The position numbers and the translations under genes are program-made. A stretch of DNA of 64,000 nucleotides from Bacillota bacterium (GTDB lineage Bacteria; Bacillota; Clostridia; Christensenellales; Aristaeellaceae), in contig JAEWSC010000035.1 of assembly GCA_023398575.1 (NCBI GenBank), positions 1 to 64,000 of the forward strand, in the 5' to 3' direction. Positions 31,856-40,515 of the stretch are shown piece by piece. The first letter of the stretch is position 1. Each line of letters opens with the position of its first letter. Below the pieces are notes generated by a model that had not been told where the DNA came from, did not search any database, and saw only the letters and a program-made list of their open reading frames with translations.

Positions 31856-32908
31856 ATGGATTCTAGGTTTACTATTCCAGTGGATATGCAAATAGATATG
31901 GTGACGGGTCATATTCCCGGACGTATAACAGCGGCTTTCAAAGAACGGTATGAAGTAATTTGCGAAAAGGGAAGCGTTTTTGCGGTACTCAAACGCGGCG
32001 CATATCAGCGAAAAGGCGCTGAAGAGGAATTTCCTGCAGTTGGAGATTATGTAGTTCTCCGGTTTCAGGAAACAGGCGACAGTTTGATTACTAAAACGCT
32101 GCCCAGGCATGCAAAGTTTTCAAGAAGCAATTATTCGGGCCATGCGCTGGGGTATGTGAAAACAGTGCTTGGGCAGACAGTTGCCGCGAACTTCGACTAT
32201 GTATTTTTAATGTCATCCCTGAACCATGATTTTAATGTGGCCAGAATGGAACGGTACTTGGCCATGGCGCACCATAGCGGTGCGCAGCCAGTAATTGTAT
32301 TGACAAAGGCTGATGTGGCGGTGGATGCTGAGCAAAAGCTTCTTTTTGCAAAGGCAGCGGCAGGAGATGTACCGGTCCACGTCATTAGCGCCCATACACG
32401 GCAAGGTATGAAGGAACTGGAAATATACTTTTCAAAAGGTAAAACTGCTGTTTTCTTGGGGTCTTCCGGTGTTGGAAAATCGAGTCTGGTCAATGCATTG
32501 GCAGGGGAAGAAGTGATGCCGGTCAGCGATATCCGCGAGGATGACTCCAAAGGCCGGCATACCACCACCCACAGGCAAATGATCTTCTTGAAATGCGGCG
32601 CAATGATTATCGATACGCCGGGACTTCGGGAGCTTGGCATGTGGGAAGCAGAGGAAGGGCTTTCACATACCTTTTCGGATGTAGAACAGTATTTGGGCCG
32701 TTGCCGTTTCTCTGACTGCACGCATCAAAAGGAGCCTGGCTGTGCTGTACGCGAGGCGTTGGAATCAGGCGAGCTATCCAAAGAGCGGTTGGACCGCTAT
32801 ATGCGGCTATCCGGAGAATCACAATTTGTGAAGCGCAAAGCAAAGCCCGATCATAAAATGTCCGGTAGCAAGCCGAGGGTGAAGGCGCCGGTCATGGACG
32901 ATGATTGA
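31856..32908 (+). CDS. rsgA: Ribosome small subunit-dependent GTPase A
   Basis: 350-residue circularly permuted GTPase. An N-terminal OB fold (about 15-85) is followed by G4 VLTKADV, then G1 GSSGVGKSSLVNAL, then G2 'KGRHTTTHRQM' and G3 IDTPGLREL; the C-terminus has a zinc site (CRFSDCTHQKEPGCAV). RsgA promotes late maturation and release of factors from the 30S subunit. Start ATG 31856 follows GGAGG by 6 bases; a TTG at 31841 would add 5 residues. In many Firmicutes it sits with prpC-prkC, but here it stands alone. The last 25 residues are strongly basic. Confidence 0.95.
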   Translation: MDSRFTIPVDMQIDMVTGHIPGRITAAFKERYEVICEKGSVFAVLKRGAYQRKGAEEEFPAVGDYVVLRFQETGDSLITKTLPRHAKFSRSNYSGHALGYVKTVLGQTVAANFDYVFLMSSLNHDFNVARMERYLAMAHHSGAQPVIVLTKADVAVDAEQKLLFAKAAAGDVPVHVISAHTRQGMKELEIYFSKGKTAVFLGSSGVGKSSLVNALAGEEVMPVSDIREDDSKGRHTTTHRQMIFLKCGAMIIDTPGLRELGMWEAEEGLSHTFSDVEQYLGRCRFSDCTHQKEPGCAVREALESGELSKERLDRYMRLSGESQFVKRKAKPDHKMSGSKPRVKAPVMDDD

Positions 32909-32930
32909 AGCTGTTTAGTGGATTGAACGA

Positions 32931-32974
32931 AAAAGCCGGCGGGGAAGCAGTTTTGCCTTTCCGCCGGCTTTCTT
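32931..32974. terminator. Bidirectional terminator between rsgA and the peptidase gene
   Basis: AAAGCCGGCGG and CCGCCGGCTTT, an 11-bp stem with A and T runs at both ends, between convergent genes. Confidence 0.85.
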
Positions 32975-32980
32975 GTTAGT

Positions 32981-33760
32981 TCACTTTTTCGCTGAGTACT
33001 TCGTTTTCAAAAAGCCCAGCCATTCATCGTACAATTCCAATTTTGTCTTTCCTGTAGACGAAACGTAATCGCCTGTTTTCAGAAGCGTCAGAACCTTAGC
33101 CCATCCATAGGTTTTGTCCAGGAATTCTACGTAGGTGTGGGCGAAGTAATATCCGCCCATATTGGAAAACGCAACCGGATTGGATGTATCCATCTGCGAT
33201 GGGGTAGGGATAGTGGATGTGTCAAACAAATCCGACGGTGGCTTCCCATTGGTAAGATACAGTGCTGCTCCTTCATTCAACCATAAAGACATTTGGGGAT
33301 TGAGAATACTGTTCAGCGCATGTACCATTTCGTGGGGGGCAGCTGTTTTTCTGCGCTCGTAAGATTCGGGGTTTGAGACCTCGGCAGGGGAGGCCAGCAG
33401 CACCGTACTGCCCCTGTTATCACCAATATACCAGTTTAGGTTCAAAAGAAGCGCAAGAAGGCCATATTTCTTGGTTTGAAAGGTGCTTTGCTTGTCATAG
33501 ATATACATTTCAAGATCTTGCTTTTGAGAAAAGCCAAGCTTTTGTGTCAGCCTTTGCGCCTCAAGTTCCGCAAGAGTAAATACATCCTTGGCAGCCTCTT
33601 CCTGTTTTTCATAGAAGACAGTGATCCAGTTGCCGTCAAGCTTCTGCATGCTGCCAGTATGCATATATAAAGTTGGTATAAAGGATGCGGCAAACAAAAC
33701 ACACAATGCAAGCATAACAAGGACAATAGCCTTTAGTACCCTTTTCAACCTGTTTGACAT
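32981..33760 (-). CDS. Membrane-anchored zinc metallopeptidase (gluzincin type)
   Basis: 259-residue protein with a single N-terminal hydrophobic segment (about residues 10-28) and the rest extracytoplasmic. The zinc motif is HEMVH (HExxH), followed 20 residues later by WLNEGAALYL, giving the third ligand Glu as in M1/M61-like gluzincins. It is much smaller than M1 aminopeptidases, so the exact family is open. AGGAGG lies 10 bases before the ATG at 33760. It follows the methyltransferase gene by 35 bases and may be co-transcribed. Substrate unknown. Confidence 0.72.
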   Translation of the reverse strand: MSNRLKRVLKAIVLVMLALCVLFAASFIPTLYMHTGSMQKLDGNWITVFYEKQEEAAKDVFTLAELEAQRLTQKLGFSQKQDLEMYIYDKQSTFQTKKYGLLALLLNLNWYIGDNRGSTVLLASPAEVSNPESYERRKTAAPHEMVHALNSILNPQMSLWLNEGAALYLTNGKPPSDLFDTSTIPTPSQMDTSNPVAFSNMGGYYFAHTYVEFLDKTYGWAKVLTLLKTGDYVSSTGKTKLELYDEWLGFLKTKYSAKK

Positions 33761-33795
33761 ACAAAACGTTCCTCCTTGGCAGTAAAGCCGTACCA

Positions 33796-34410
33796 TTATA
33801 TCACAAACGGGATGAAGCGCTTCGTCCTTTTCATATATAATTCATAGGCTGTGCCAAATTCACGGATCATATCTTTTTCTTCACGTCTGGCCAAGCGTAC
33901 ATACATAAACACCATCACAGGAAACAGGATCAATAGCGGCAAGGTCGCCCATTCGACCAGCATGCCGAAGGAAAGCAGCAACAGGCCTGTATACTGCGGA
34001 TGGCGTATATAGCGGTAGATGCCTGTTGTCACCAATTGGCCTTGGCCTTTTTCTTTAGACCAGTAGGCTTTGTGTATTTCGCGCCAGCCAAGCAAAATAA
34101 GAATGAGGGCGGAAATTGCGCAGCCTATATTGATATACATACCTAGATATCCAATTTGATGAAAAAGCGTGTGCCCCCACAGAAAACCTTCCGGCAGGTT
34201 TTTGCCAACGATCCAGGATATGATATACATGCTGAAGGGAATGCCGTGCATTTCAATGGCAAAGGCAATGATAAACGCCAGATATGTTCCTTTTGGCTTT
34301 TTCTCCATCTTGCGGTAAAATGGCAAAAAGAGCAGTACGGCAGCATAGATAGCAAAAAAGAACAGTACGCCGCCCCAGTTGTAAAAATGACTTTCCAATG
34401 TTTCCCTCAT
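33796..34410 (-). CDS. Isoprenylcysteine carboxyl methyltransferase-like membrane protein
   Basis: 204 residues with five membrane helices. The C-terminal block 'GIYRYIRHPQYTGLLLLSFG', then RREEKDMIREFGTAYELYMKR, is the ICMT/PEMT S-adenosylmethionine-binding pattern (RHPxY..E.). These small methyltransferases act on lipids or membrane-bound thiols in bacteria; the target here is unknown. GGGAGG lies 8 bases before the ATG. It is followed by the peptidase gene. Confidence 0.85.
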   Translation of the reverse strand: MRETLESHFYNWGGVLFFFAIYAAVLLFLPFYRKMEKKPKGTYLAFIIAFAIEMHGIPFSMYIISWIVGKNLPEGFLWGHTLFHQIGYLGMYINIGCAISALILILLGWREIHKAYWSKEKGQGQLVTTGIYRYIRHPQYTGLLLLSFGMLVEWATLPLLILFPVMVFMYVRLARREEKDMIREFGTAYELYMKRTKRFIPFVI

Positions 34411-34512
34411 TCGAAGCCCCTCCCTTATATCAAAGCCGCGCTATTAAAGCAGCTTTATATACAGGATAAGGGATCAAACTGAATTGCTTCTAAATGAAAC
34501 CTTAAGCCTTTC

Positions 34513-35919
34513 TTAAGCCTTGGGGAGCTTTATCAAAAAGGTACATCCTTGTTTTGGCGCAGTCTTAAGCTGAATGTTGCCGCCATGCAGCGTTATGATT
34601 TTTTCTACAATGGCCAGACCAAGGCCGGTGCCACCGGATTTGGAGTTTCTGGCTGCGTCGGCTCGGACAAAGGGGTGAAAGATGGTTTGGGAAAGCGCTT
34701 GGGCCATGCCGATGCCATTGTCGGAAAAGGTGATTTCTGCGTACTGTTCCATTAACTGCAATGATAGCGTAATCAGTGTTCCCTTTGGGTTATACTGTAA
34801 GGCGTTTTGTATTAGATTCTGAAAAACTCTGTCCAGTTCTTTCGTATCTGCCAAAATAGATACTTCAACATCCGGCAGGTCAAATTCGTAAGAGAAGCCT
34901 GCCAGTTCAATGGCATTAATAGCCTGGGCTGCCATGGCTCGCAGATATTCACAAAGGTCTACCCGATCTTTTGCCATGCGGTATTCCGGGCTTTCCAGTT
35001 TAGAAAGTTCAAACAGGCCGGTGATAAGCGCATTTGCGCGCTGACCATTGCTCTCAATGGCCTTGAGCCAGGCTTGGCCATCACTGCTCATAATGCTCGG
35101 GTGCTGGAGCCCATATTCTGCGTATCCCAATATGGAGGCGAGTGGATTTTTCAGATCATGGGATATATCCAGCACCAACTGCTTACGGTTTGCTTCTGCT
35201 TGTTCGCGCTTTGCTTTTTCTTCCTGAAGCATTTGTGCCATGTCATTGAATGCTGCTTGCAGTTCAAGAAATTCATTTTTTAGCTTTAATTCTACCCTGG
35301 TGCTATAGTCTCCGGTTTTTAACCGACGCGTACATTGACAAAGCTTTTGAAGCGGTGCTGTGACAGTCATTGCCGTTAAGCGGGAGGATAATAGTGCTGC
35401 AAGCGAAAGCAGGAGCAGGTAAAAGATGGCGGCAGCGATAATCACACCGCCAACAGCATTTGCATCCTTTGAAGGATACAGGCTGTTGTGCGCCAAAGCA
35501 AAATCAATGCGCAGCGATGTGGGAAATGTGACAATCAGCCAATACCGCCCTATGCTGCTATAGGCGATATCATGGCCGTATGGCACACCAATGGCATGAC
35601 TGCCAGTTAAAAAGGAGGTAAACTCTTCTGGGGTCAAGACCGTTTTCTCAAAGACATCCAAGCCTTTGGACAAGACAATTTGATAATCCTCATTCACCAC
35701 CTGTACACCGCCGCCATTTTCGACAATGCCAGATGTTTCTATCTCCCAGTAGTTATCTTTCAATAGGTTTTGAGCTTGATATTGGTTCTTCACAAGTGTA
35801 GTGGAAAGAATGCTGCCGGCAAAATCCAATGCCATAAAGGCGATGAAGCCGACAAAGGCGGAAAGAACAAACATCAGCCCATAATGGGCAAGGAATCCGC
35901 GCTGCATTTTTTGTGTCAA
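34513..35919 (-). CDS. Sensor histidine kinase (OmpR-class partner)
   Basis: 468 residues. A first membrane helix (about 12-36) and a second (about 157-180) flank an extracytoplasmic sensor region, followed by HAMP (about 181-235). Phosphoacceptor helix LDISHDLKNPLAS, then N-box NALQYNPKG, G1 DNGIGMAQ and G2 GTGLGLAIV. TTG start at 35919, 9 bases after AGGAGG and overlapping the response regulator stop (TTGA). The pair is divergent from the phosphonate-type importer and may control it. Signal unknown. Confidence 0.92.
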   Translation of the reverse strand: MTQKMQRGFLAHYGLMFVLSAFVGFIAFMALDFAGSILSTTLVKNQYQAQNLLKDNYWEIETSGIVENGGGVQVVNEDYQIVLSKGLDVFEKTVLTPEEFTSFLTGSHAIGVPYGHDIAYSSIGRYWLIVTFPTSLRIDFALAHNSLYPSKDANAVGGVIIAAAIFYLLLLSLAALLSSRLTAMTVTAPLQKLCQCTRRLKTGDYSTRVELKLKNEFLELQAAFNDMAQMLQEEKAKREQAEANRKQLVLDISHDLKNPLASILGYAEYGLQHPSIMSSDGQAWLKAIESNGQRANALITGLFELSKLESPEYRMAKDRVDLCEYLRAMAAQAINAIELAGFSYEFDLPDVEVSILADTKELDRVFQNLIQNALQYNPKGTLITLSLQLMEQYAEITFSDNGIGMAQALSQTIFHPFVRADAARNSKSGGTGLGLAIVEKIITLHGGNIQLKTAPKQGCTFLIKLPKA

Positions 35920-36620
35920 GTACCGATTCCTCCTTTTGCATCAAACCGGTAGCCGATTCCGCGTACCGTCTGTATGAAGTGGGGCGACTTTGAATCATAC
36001 TCTATTTTGCTTCTTAAATGGCTGATATGCACCATGATTGTATTGTCATCATAATAGGTATCTTCCATCCACACAGCTTGATACAGTTGGCGCTTTGTAA
36101 ATACACGGCCTGGGTTTTCCATTAGATACAGGAGCAGCAGATATTCCTTGGCGCTTAAGTCAAGGGGCGTGCCATTCAGGCTTGCCTGGCAGGCTGCTTT
36201 GTCAAGCATCAGGGGTCCTGCGGTGACGATGTATGATTGATTATAACCGATTCTGTTCGCACCTTCTATCCGGCGAAGCCTGGCGGTGACGCGGGCCATC
36301 AGTTCAGCCATGCTGAAAGGCTTTGTCATATAATCATCAGCGCCAAGATTCAGGCCTAACACCTTATCCATTTCTTCACCACGCGCGGTTAGGAGGATGA
36401 CTGGCATGTTGCTGACCTGCCGGAGCCTATGCAAAAGACTTAGGCCATCCAAACCGGGCATCATTACATCCAAGAGTGCCAGGTCAATTTTTTCATGCTG
36501 GAGATAATTCCATGCGGTAAGTCCATCCGGCGCATCCAGCACATCATGGCCTTCATTTGATAGGTTCATGCGTAAAAGTGTGCGCAGGTCATGCTCATCT
36601 TCGGCGATCAAAATTCTCAT
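35916..36620 (-). CDS. OmpR/PhoB-family response regulator
   Basis: 234 residues. Receiver domain 1-120 with acidic pocket E8/D9 (AEDE), phosphoacceptor D in LLDVMMPGLDG, Thr in ILLTARG and Lys in TKPFSMAEL. Winged helix C-terminal: 'SAKEYLLLLYLMENPGRVFT', then 'TIMVHISHLRSKIEYD' and 'IQTVRGIGYRF'. Partner of the kinase that follows. AAGGAG lies 8 bases before the ATG. Confidence 0.95.
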   Translation of the reverse strand: MRILIAEDEHDLRTLLRMNLSNEGHDVLDAPDGLTAWNYLQHEKIDLALLDVMMPGLDGLSLLHRLRQVSNMPVILLTARGEEMDKVLGLNLGADDYMTKPFSMAELMARVTARLRRIEGANRIGYNQSYIVTAGPLMLDKAACQASLNGTPLDLSAKEYLLLLYLMENPGRVFTKRQLYQAVWMEDTYYDDNTIMVHISHLRSKIEYDSKSPHFIQTVRGIGYRFDAKGGIGT

Positions 36621-36656
36621 GAAGGTTACTCCTTGGCTGAAATTTTACTTAATGAC

Positions 36657-36664
36657 AGTATACC
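36657..36664 (-). promoter_or_regulatory. Extended -10 for the response regulator/kinase operon
   Basis: Minus strand TGGTATACT, an extended -10 about 40 bases before the response regulator start. The -35 is poor (CAACTG). Confidence 0.42.
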
Positions 36665-36737
36665 ATATGCAGGAATATGCAGTTGCTATTATATACAGTA
36701 TCTTGCAAAAAAATTGCCGATTTCTGGCGTCGAGTGA

Positions 36738-36766
36738 TTGAAAAGCACTTGTTGTTGGCGTACAAT
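36738..36766 (+). promoter_or_regulatory. Promoter of the phn-type operon
   Basis: TTGAAA, 17-base spacer, TACAAT; about 30 bases between the expected start and phnD. Confidence 0.75.
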
Positions 36767-36803
36767 GTATGCGTACCCAATAACAAATAGGGGGAAAAAT
36801 CAC

Positions 36804-37847
36804 ATGAAAAAGTTCCTTGCCCTGCTGCTCGCGGTTTTGATGATCGCAGGCGCAACGTCCGCGATGGCTGACGCCGTCAAAATGGACAAGCTGACTCTCG
36901 AGTTCGTACCCTCCAAGGATGCTGATGTGATCATCACCGGTACCAAGGACCTGCCCGAACTGCTGAAAGCCGCCTTGCTGGAGCAGGGTTATGATGTGGG
37001 CGAAGTCGACATCACCGTTGGTACGTCCTACGAAGCCACTGGCGAAGCCATGGCTGCCGGCGCTATCGATATCGGCTGGCTGCCCGGCGGTACCTATGCG
37101 TTGTTCAGTGATGAAGTTGATGTTATTCTGACCGCCACCCGCGCTGGACTCAGCAATGACAGCACCGATCCCAAGACCTGGAACGGCGATGCCAACAAAA
37201 CCCTGCCCACCGAGGAACAGGTGACTTTCTACCGCTCATTGATCTATGCTACCCCCTCTGCTTACGGCAAGGAACTGGCTGCTAAGGTCAACGCTGGTGA
37301 AGCCCTGACTTGGGATGACCTGAGCAAAGCCAACTGGGCCGTGCTGAAGACCTCTTCTTCCGCTGGTTACATCTATCCCACCATGTGGCTGATGAACAAC
37401 TACGAAGGCAAAAAGGTCACTGACCTGACCACTGCCGTCACCCTTAGCGGTTATGGCGATGCTTTTGCTCAGGCTGCAGCCGAGGCTGTTGACATCATCG
37501 TTTGCTATGCTGATGGTCGCCGTGACTATGAAGCCGCCTGGACACTGCCTGTTGATCAGAAGGACGAAACCGGCAAGGCTGGCATGGGCCGCAAAGAGTC
37601 CATCTGGAGCGAACTGAACGTGATCGGCGTAACTGATGGCATTTACAATGACACCGTATCCATCACCAAGGCCAATCCCGCTGTTTACAACCCCGAGTTC
37701 ATTGCTGCCATGCAGAACGCGCTGATCAACGTGATCAACACGGAAGCCGGAAAAGCTATCTTCTCTGTTTACAGCCATACCGGTTACTCTGTGGCAAGTG
37801 ATGCCGACTATGAGAGTGCCCGTCAAGCGCTGAAGGTCCTGGAATAA
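36804..37847 (+). CDS. phnD: Phosphate/phosphonate ABC transporter substrate-binding protein
   Basis: 347-residue type II binding protein of the PhnD family: 'LTLEFVPSKDADVI', then 'YEATGEAMAAGAIDIGWLPG' and 'VIVC..' in the hinge, and a late 'PAVYNPEFIAAMQNALI'. The first 22 residues are a Sec signal (MKKFLALLLAVLM...SAMADA) cleaved at an AxA-type site, without a lipobox Cys. Start ATG 36804 after GGGGG. Ligand could be phosphonate, phosphite or phosphate ester. Codon use is strongly biased toward C-ending codons, suggesting high expression. First gene of a five-gene operon. Confidence 0.9.
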   Translation: MKKFLALLLAVLMIAGATSAMADAVKMDKLTLEFVPSKDADVIITGTKDLPELLKAALLEQGYDVGEVDITVGTSYEATGEAMAAGAIDIGWLPGGTYALFSDEVDVILTATRAGLSNDSTDPKTWNGDANKTLPTEEQVTFYRSLIYATPSAYGKELAAKVNAGEALTWDDLSKANWAVLKTSSSAGYIYPTMWLMNNYEGKKVTDLTTAVTLSGYGDAFAQAAAEAVDIIVCYADGRRDYEAAWTLPVDQKDETGKAGMGRKESIWSELNVIGVTDGIYNDTVSITKANPAVYNPEFIAAMQNALINVINTEAGKAIFSVYSHTGYSVASDADYESARQALKVLE

Positions 37848-37863
37848 GCCTCTCTCGGTTTTG

Positions 37864-37896
37864 AGGCGGTACGGTGTATGCCGTATCGCCTTTTTT
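37864..37896 (+). terminator. Hairpin between phnD and phnC (partial terminator)
   Basis: GGCGGTACGG and CCGTATCGCC pair (10 bp, one G-T), followed by TTTTTT. It lies 17 bases after phnD and probably lowers read-through into the transporter genes. Confidence 0.82.
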
Positions 37897-37983
37897 ATGG
37901 TGCAAATTATAGGTGCTATTGTCATTCGATGTCTGAAATGATATAGTGGAAAATGTATTCTATATAGAGTAAAGAGGCGTGCT

Positions 37984-38832
37984 ATGATTGAATTTATCCA
38001 TGCCGGAAAGACCTATCCCAATGGTGTTAAAGGGCTAAAAGATATCAACCTGAAAATTGAACAGGGCGAATTTGTGGCCATTATAGGCCTTTCAGGCGCG
38101 GGCAAATCAACGCTGATTCGAACAATCAATAGGATGATTGATGCTACTGCGGGAAAAGTGGTTGTCGATAATGTAGATGTCATGACGCTGCAAGGCCGCA
38201 GTTTGCGCAAATTCAGGCGCCGCGTTGGCATGATATTTCAATCATTCAATCTTGTTACCCGCTCTACTGTAATCAAAAATGTTTTGGCCTCGATGGTTCC
38301 TGATATGAACTTTTTTCGTGTTTTATTTGGAATTTTTTCAAAGAGCCAGGAAATGGCTGCGCTGCAAGCCTTGGAAAAGGTTGGCATCCTGGACAAGGCC
38401 TATACCCGCTGCGATCAGCTGTCCGGCGGCCAGCAGCAGCGGGTGGCGTTGGCACGGACGCTGAATCAGAATCCATCTATCATCCTGGCGGATGAGCCTG
38501 TTGCGGCGCTTGATCCGGTAACGGCCAATCAGGTAATGAGTGATTTTAAGCGCATTAATAAAGAAATGAACATTACGATTCTCATTAACATTCATCATGT
38601 GGACTTGGCTTTAGATTACGCTGACCGTGTGATAGGCATCCGAGCGGGCGAAATTGTTTATGATGGTCCCGTGAAGGACGTAACGCAGGATGTATTGGAT
38701 ATCATTTATAACGGCGCGCCCATCCCCAAGGCGGCGGATGAGCAAAGCAACAAGGATGCGGCCATGATTGCGCAGGTCAAAGCTAATATGGAGCCGACTC
38801 AAAGCGCATGCAGCAAGGGGGCGCAGGCCTGA
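37984..38832 (+). CDS. phnC: Phosphonate-type ABC transporter ATP-binding protein
   Basis: 282-residue ABC ATPase. Walker A GLSGAGKST, signature LSGGQQQRVALARTL, Walker B IILADEPVAALDP, H-loop NIHHVDLA. The 'IRTINRMIDATAGKVVVDNV' and 'MIFQSFNLVTRSTVIKNVL' blocks are PhnC-like. The C-terminal 30 residues, after ITIYNGAPI, are a variable Gln/Asn/Lys tail. Stop overlaps the next start (TGATGG). Confidence 0.93.
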   Translation: MIEFIHAGKTYPNGVKGLKDINLKIEQGEFVAIIGLSGAGKSTLIRTINRMIDATAGKVVVDNVDVMTLQGRSLRKFRRRVGMIFQSFNLVTRSTVIKNVLASMVPDMNFFRVLFGIFSKSQEMAALQALEKVGILDKAYTRCDQLSGGQQQRVALARTLNQNPSIILADEPVAALDPVTANQVMSDFKRINKEMNITILINIHHVDLALDYADRVIGIRAGEIVYDGPVKDVTQDVLDIIYNGAPIPKAADEQSNKDAAMIAQVKANMEPTQSACSKGAQA

Positions 38833-39683
38833 TGGCAAAAGCAATGCGTACCGACACCTTGAGACAGCCTTTGTTTGACCGCGTTTTTAAACCCAAAATG
38901 ATGGTTGTCGGCGATCGTACTGTGCCAAAACCGCGTTCCCGCATGCCGCTGATCTGCCTGATAATGATCGCGGCGGTAACAGGGTCCGTCATGCTAACTG
39001 ACTTTGATTTAGGGATAATTATTAAGCGCGGTCATCAGTTCACATTCATCTTTGAAAAAATATTTAACCCAAATTGGGGCTATTTTAGCAAGGTTGTTAC
39101 GCCGCTATTAGATACGATCAAAATGTCTGTTATGGGTTCGGTGATTGGCTCGACGATTGCACTCCCATTTGCGGTGTTGGCATCTGCAAACATCAATCAC
39201 AATGGTTTTGTGGTTGCGCTTCTTCGTATACTGCTAAATATTGTTCGGACGCTGCCAACGCTAGTAATTGCCTCCATCTGCGCTTTGTTTTTTAAACTTG
39301 GTGCTTTCGCCGGTACGGTTGCAATTACGATATTTACATTTGGTGTCGTTGCGAAAATGCTTTATGAAAGCATTGAAACCATTGATATGGGCGCGTTTGA
39401 AGCGATGGAAGCGCTGGGGGCTTCAAAATTTCAGGCATTTTGGAGCGCGTGCTTTCCCCAGATTCTGCCGACTTATCTGTCGCAATGCCTGTATTCTTTT
39501 GAGATCAATATACGCGCTGCCGCGCTGTTGGGTTATGTAGGTGCAGGCGGTCTTGGCATACTCATCAATGATCGGATAGGCTTACGTAAGTACGAAGATT
39601 TGGGCATGGTTCTGCTTGCGTTGTTTGTGGTGGTACTGATTATTGAAAATGTAAGCCAATTCCTGCGCAGAAAACTTAGCTAG
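38832..39683 (+). CDS. phnE: Phosphonate-type ABC transporter permease 1
   Basis: 283-residue membrane protein with six helices. PhnE blocks: 'LPTLVIASICALFFKLGAFA', 'AFEAMEALGASKFQAFWSAC' (EAA loop) and 'RAAALLGYVGAGGLGILIND'. Start ATG at 38832 overlapping the phnC stop. Pairs with the next permease as a heterodimer. Confidence 0.92.
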   Translation: MAKAMRTDTLRQPLFDRVFKPKMMVVGDRTVPKPRSRMPLICLIMIAAVTGSVMLTDFDLGIIIKRGHQFTFIFEKIFNPNWGYFSKVVTPLLDTIKMSVMGSVIGSTIALPFAVLASANINHNGFVVALLRILLNIVRTLPTLVIASICALFFKLGAFAGTVAITIFTFGVVAKMLYESIETIDMGAFEAMEALGASKFQAFWSACFPQILPTYLSQCLYSFEINIRAAALLGYVGAGGLGILINDRIGLRKYEDLGMVLLALFVVVLIIENVSQFLRRKLS

Positions 39684-39695
39684 GAGGCCGTGTAT

Positions 39696-40514
39696 ATGCA
39701 AAGAGTAATGAATCCAATTGAGGATATGTATGAACAGCGGCCAAGGCGCTGGTGGTTATATACACTTATCATGTTGATCGTGGCAGCAATTCTTGGCTGG
39801 TCTGGCAGTGCAATCGAATTCAAGGGTGTTGCGGAAAAAGGCAGTTCTGTGGCATATAGTATTTTACATGGCATTGCCAATCCGGATCTGGAGTTGCTTT
39901 TTGGGCTCTCATCCGATGGTGTGCCATACCTTTTGTTTGAGACAGTGGCAATTGCATTTTTAGGTACCTTGGTTGGAGGCTTGCTGGCTGTACCGTTCAG
40001 CTTTCTGGCCAGTGAAAACATTGTACCCAAATGGCTTGCGTTTATCATTCGTGCGCTCATTTTGCTGATTCGTACAATTCCCAGCTTTGTATGGGCACTG
40101 GTTTGGATCAGGGTAACCGGTCCCGGCCCGTTTTGCGGTGTGCTGACGCAGAGTATCTGCTCCATTGGCATGGTCAGCAAGCTGTATATCAATGCTATTG
40201 AGGATCTGGATACCAGGATACTTGAGAGTCTAGACGCAGCGGGTTGCACAACCTTTCAAAAGATTCGATATGGGATTTTGCCGCAGCTTTATGCCAATTT
40301 TGCGTCTACATTGATATACCGCTTTGATATTAACATGAAGGATGCGACGACATTAGGTGTTGTTGGCGCCGGCGGGATAGGTGCGGCACTTGTGCAATGC
40401 ATTAGCAGCCGCCGCTGGAGCATGGTAGGCGCATTCCTGTGCGGTTTGGTATTGTTAATGCTAATTATTGAACTGTTCTCAACAAAAATACGCAAAAAGC
40501 TGGCGAGAGGCTGA
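39696..40514 (+). CDS. phnE: Phosphonate-type ABC transporter permease 2
   Basis: 272-residue permease related to the previous one. Blocks are 'LRTIPSFVWALVWIRVTGPG', 'DTRILESLDAAGCTTFQKIR' (EAA-like loop) and 'ATTLGVVGAGGIGAALVQ'. Start ATG 39696, 8 bases after AGGAGG; a GTG at 39690 is too close to the site. Two different phnE genes per operon is a common arrangement. Confidence 0.92.
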   Translation: MQRVMNPIEDMYEQRPRRWWLYTLIMLIVAAILGWSGSAIEFKGVAEKGSSVAYSILHGIANPDLELLFGLSSDGVPYLLFETVAIAFLGTLVGGLLAVPFSFLASENIVPKWLAFIIRALILLIRTIPSFVWALVWIRVTGPGPFCGVLTQSICSIGMVSKLYINAIEDLDTRILESLDAAGCTTFQKIRYGILPQLYANFASTLIYRFDINMKDATTLGVVGAGGIGAALVQCISSRRWSMVGAFLCGLVLLMLIIELFSTKIRKKLARG

Positions 40515-40515
40515 T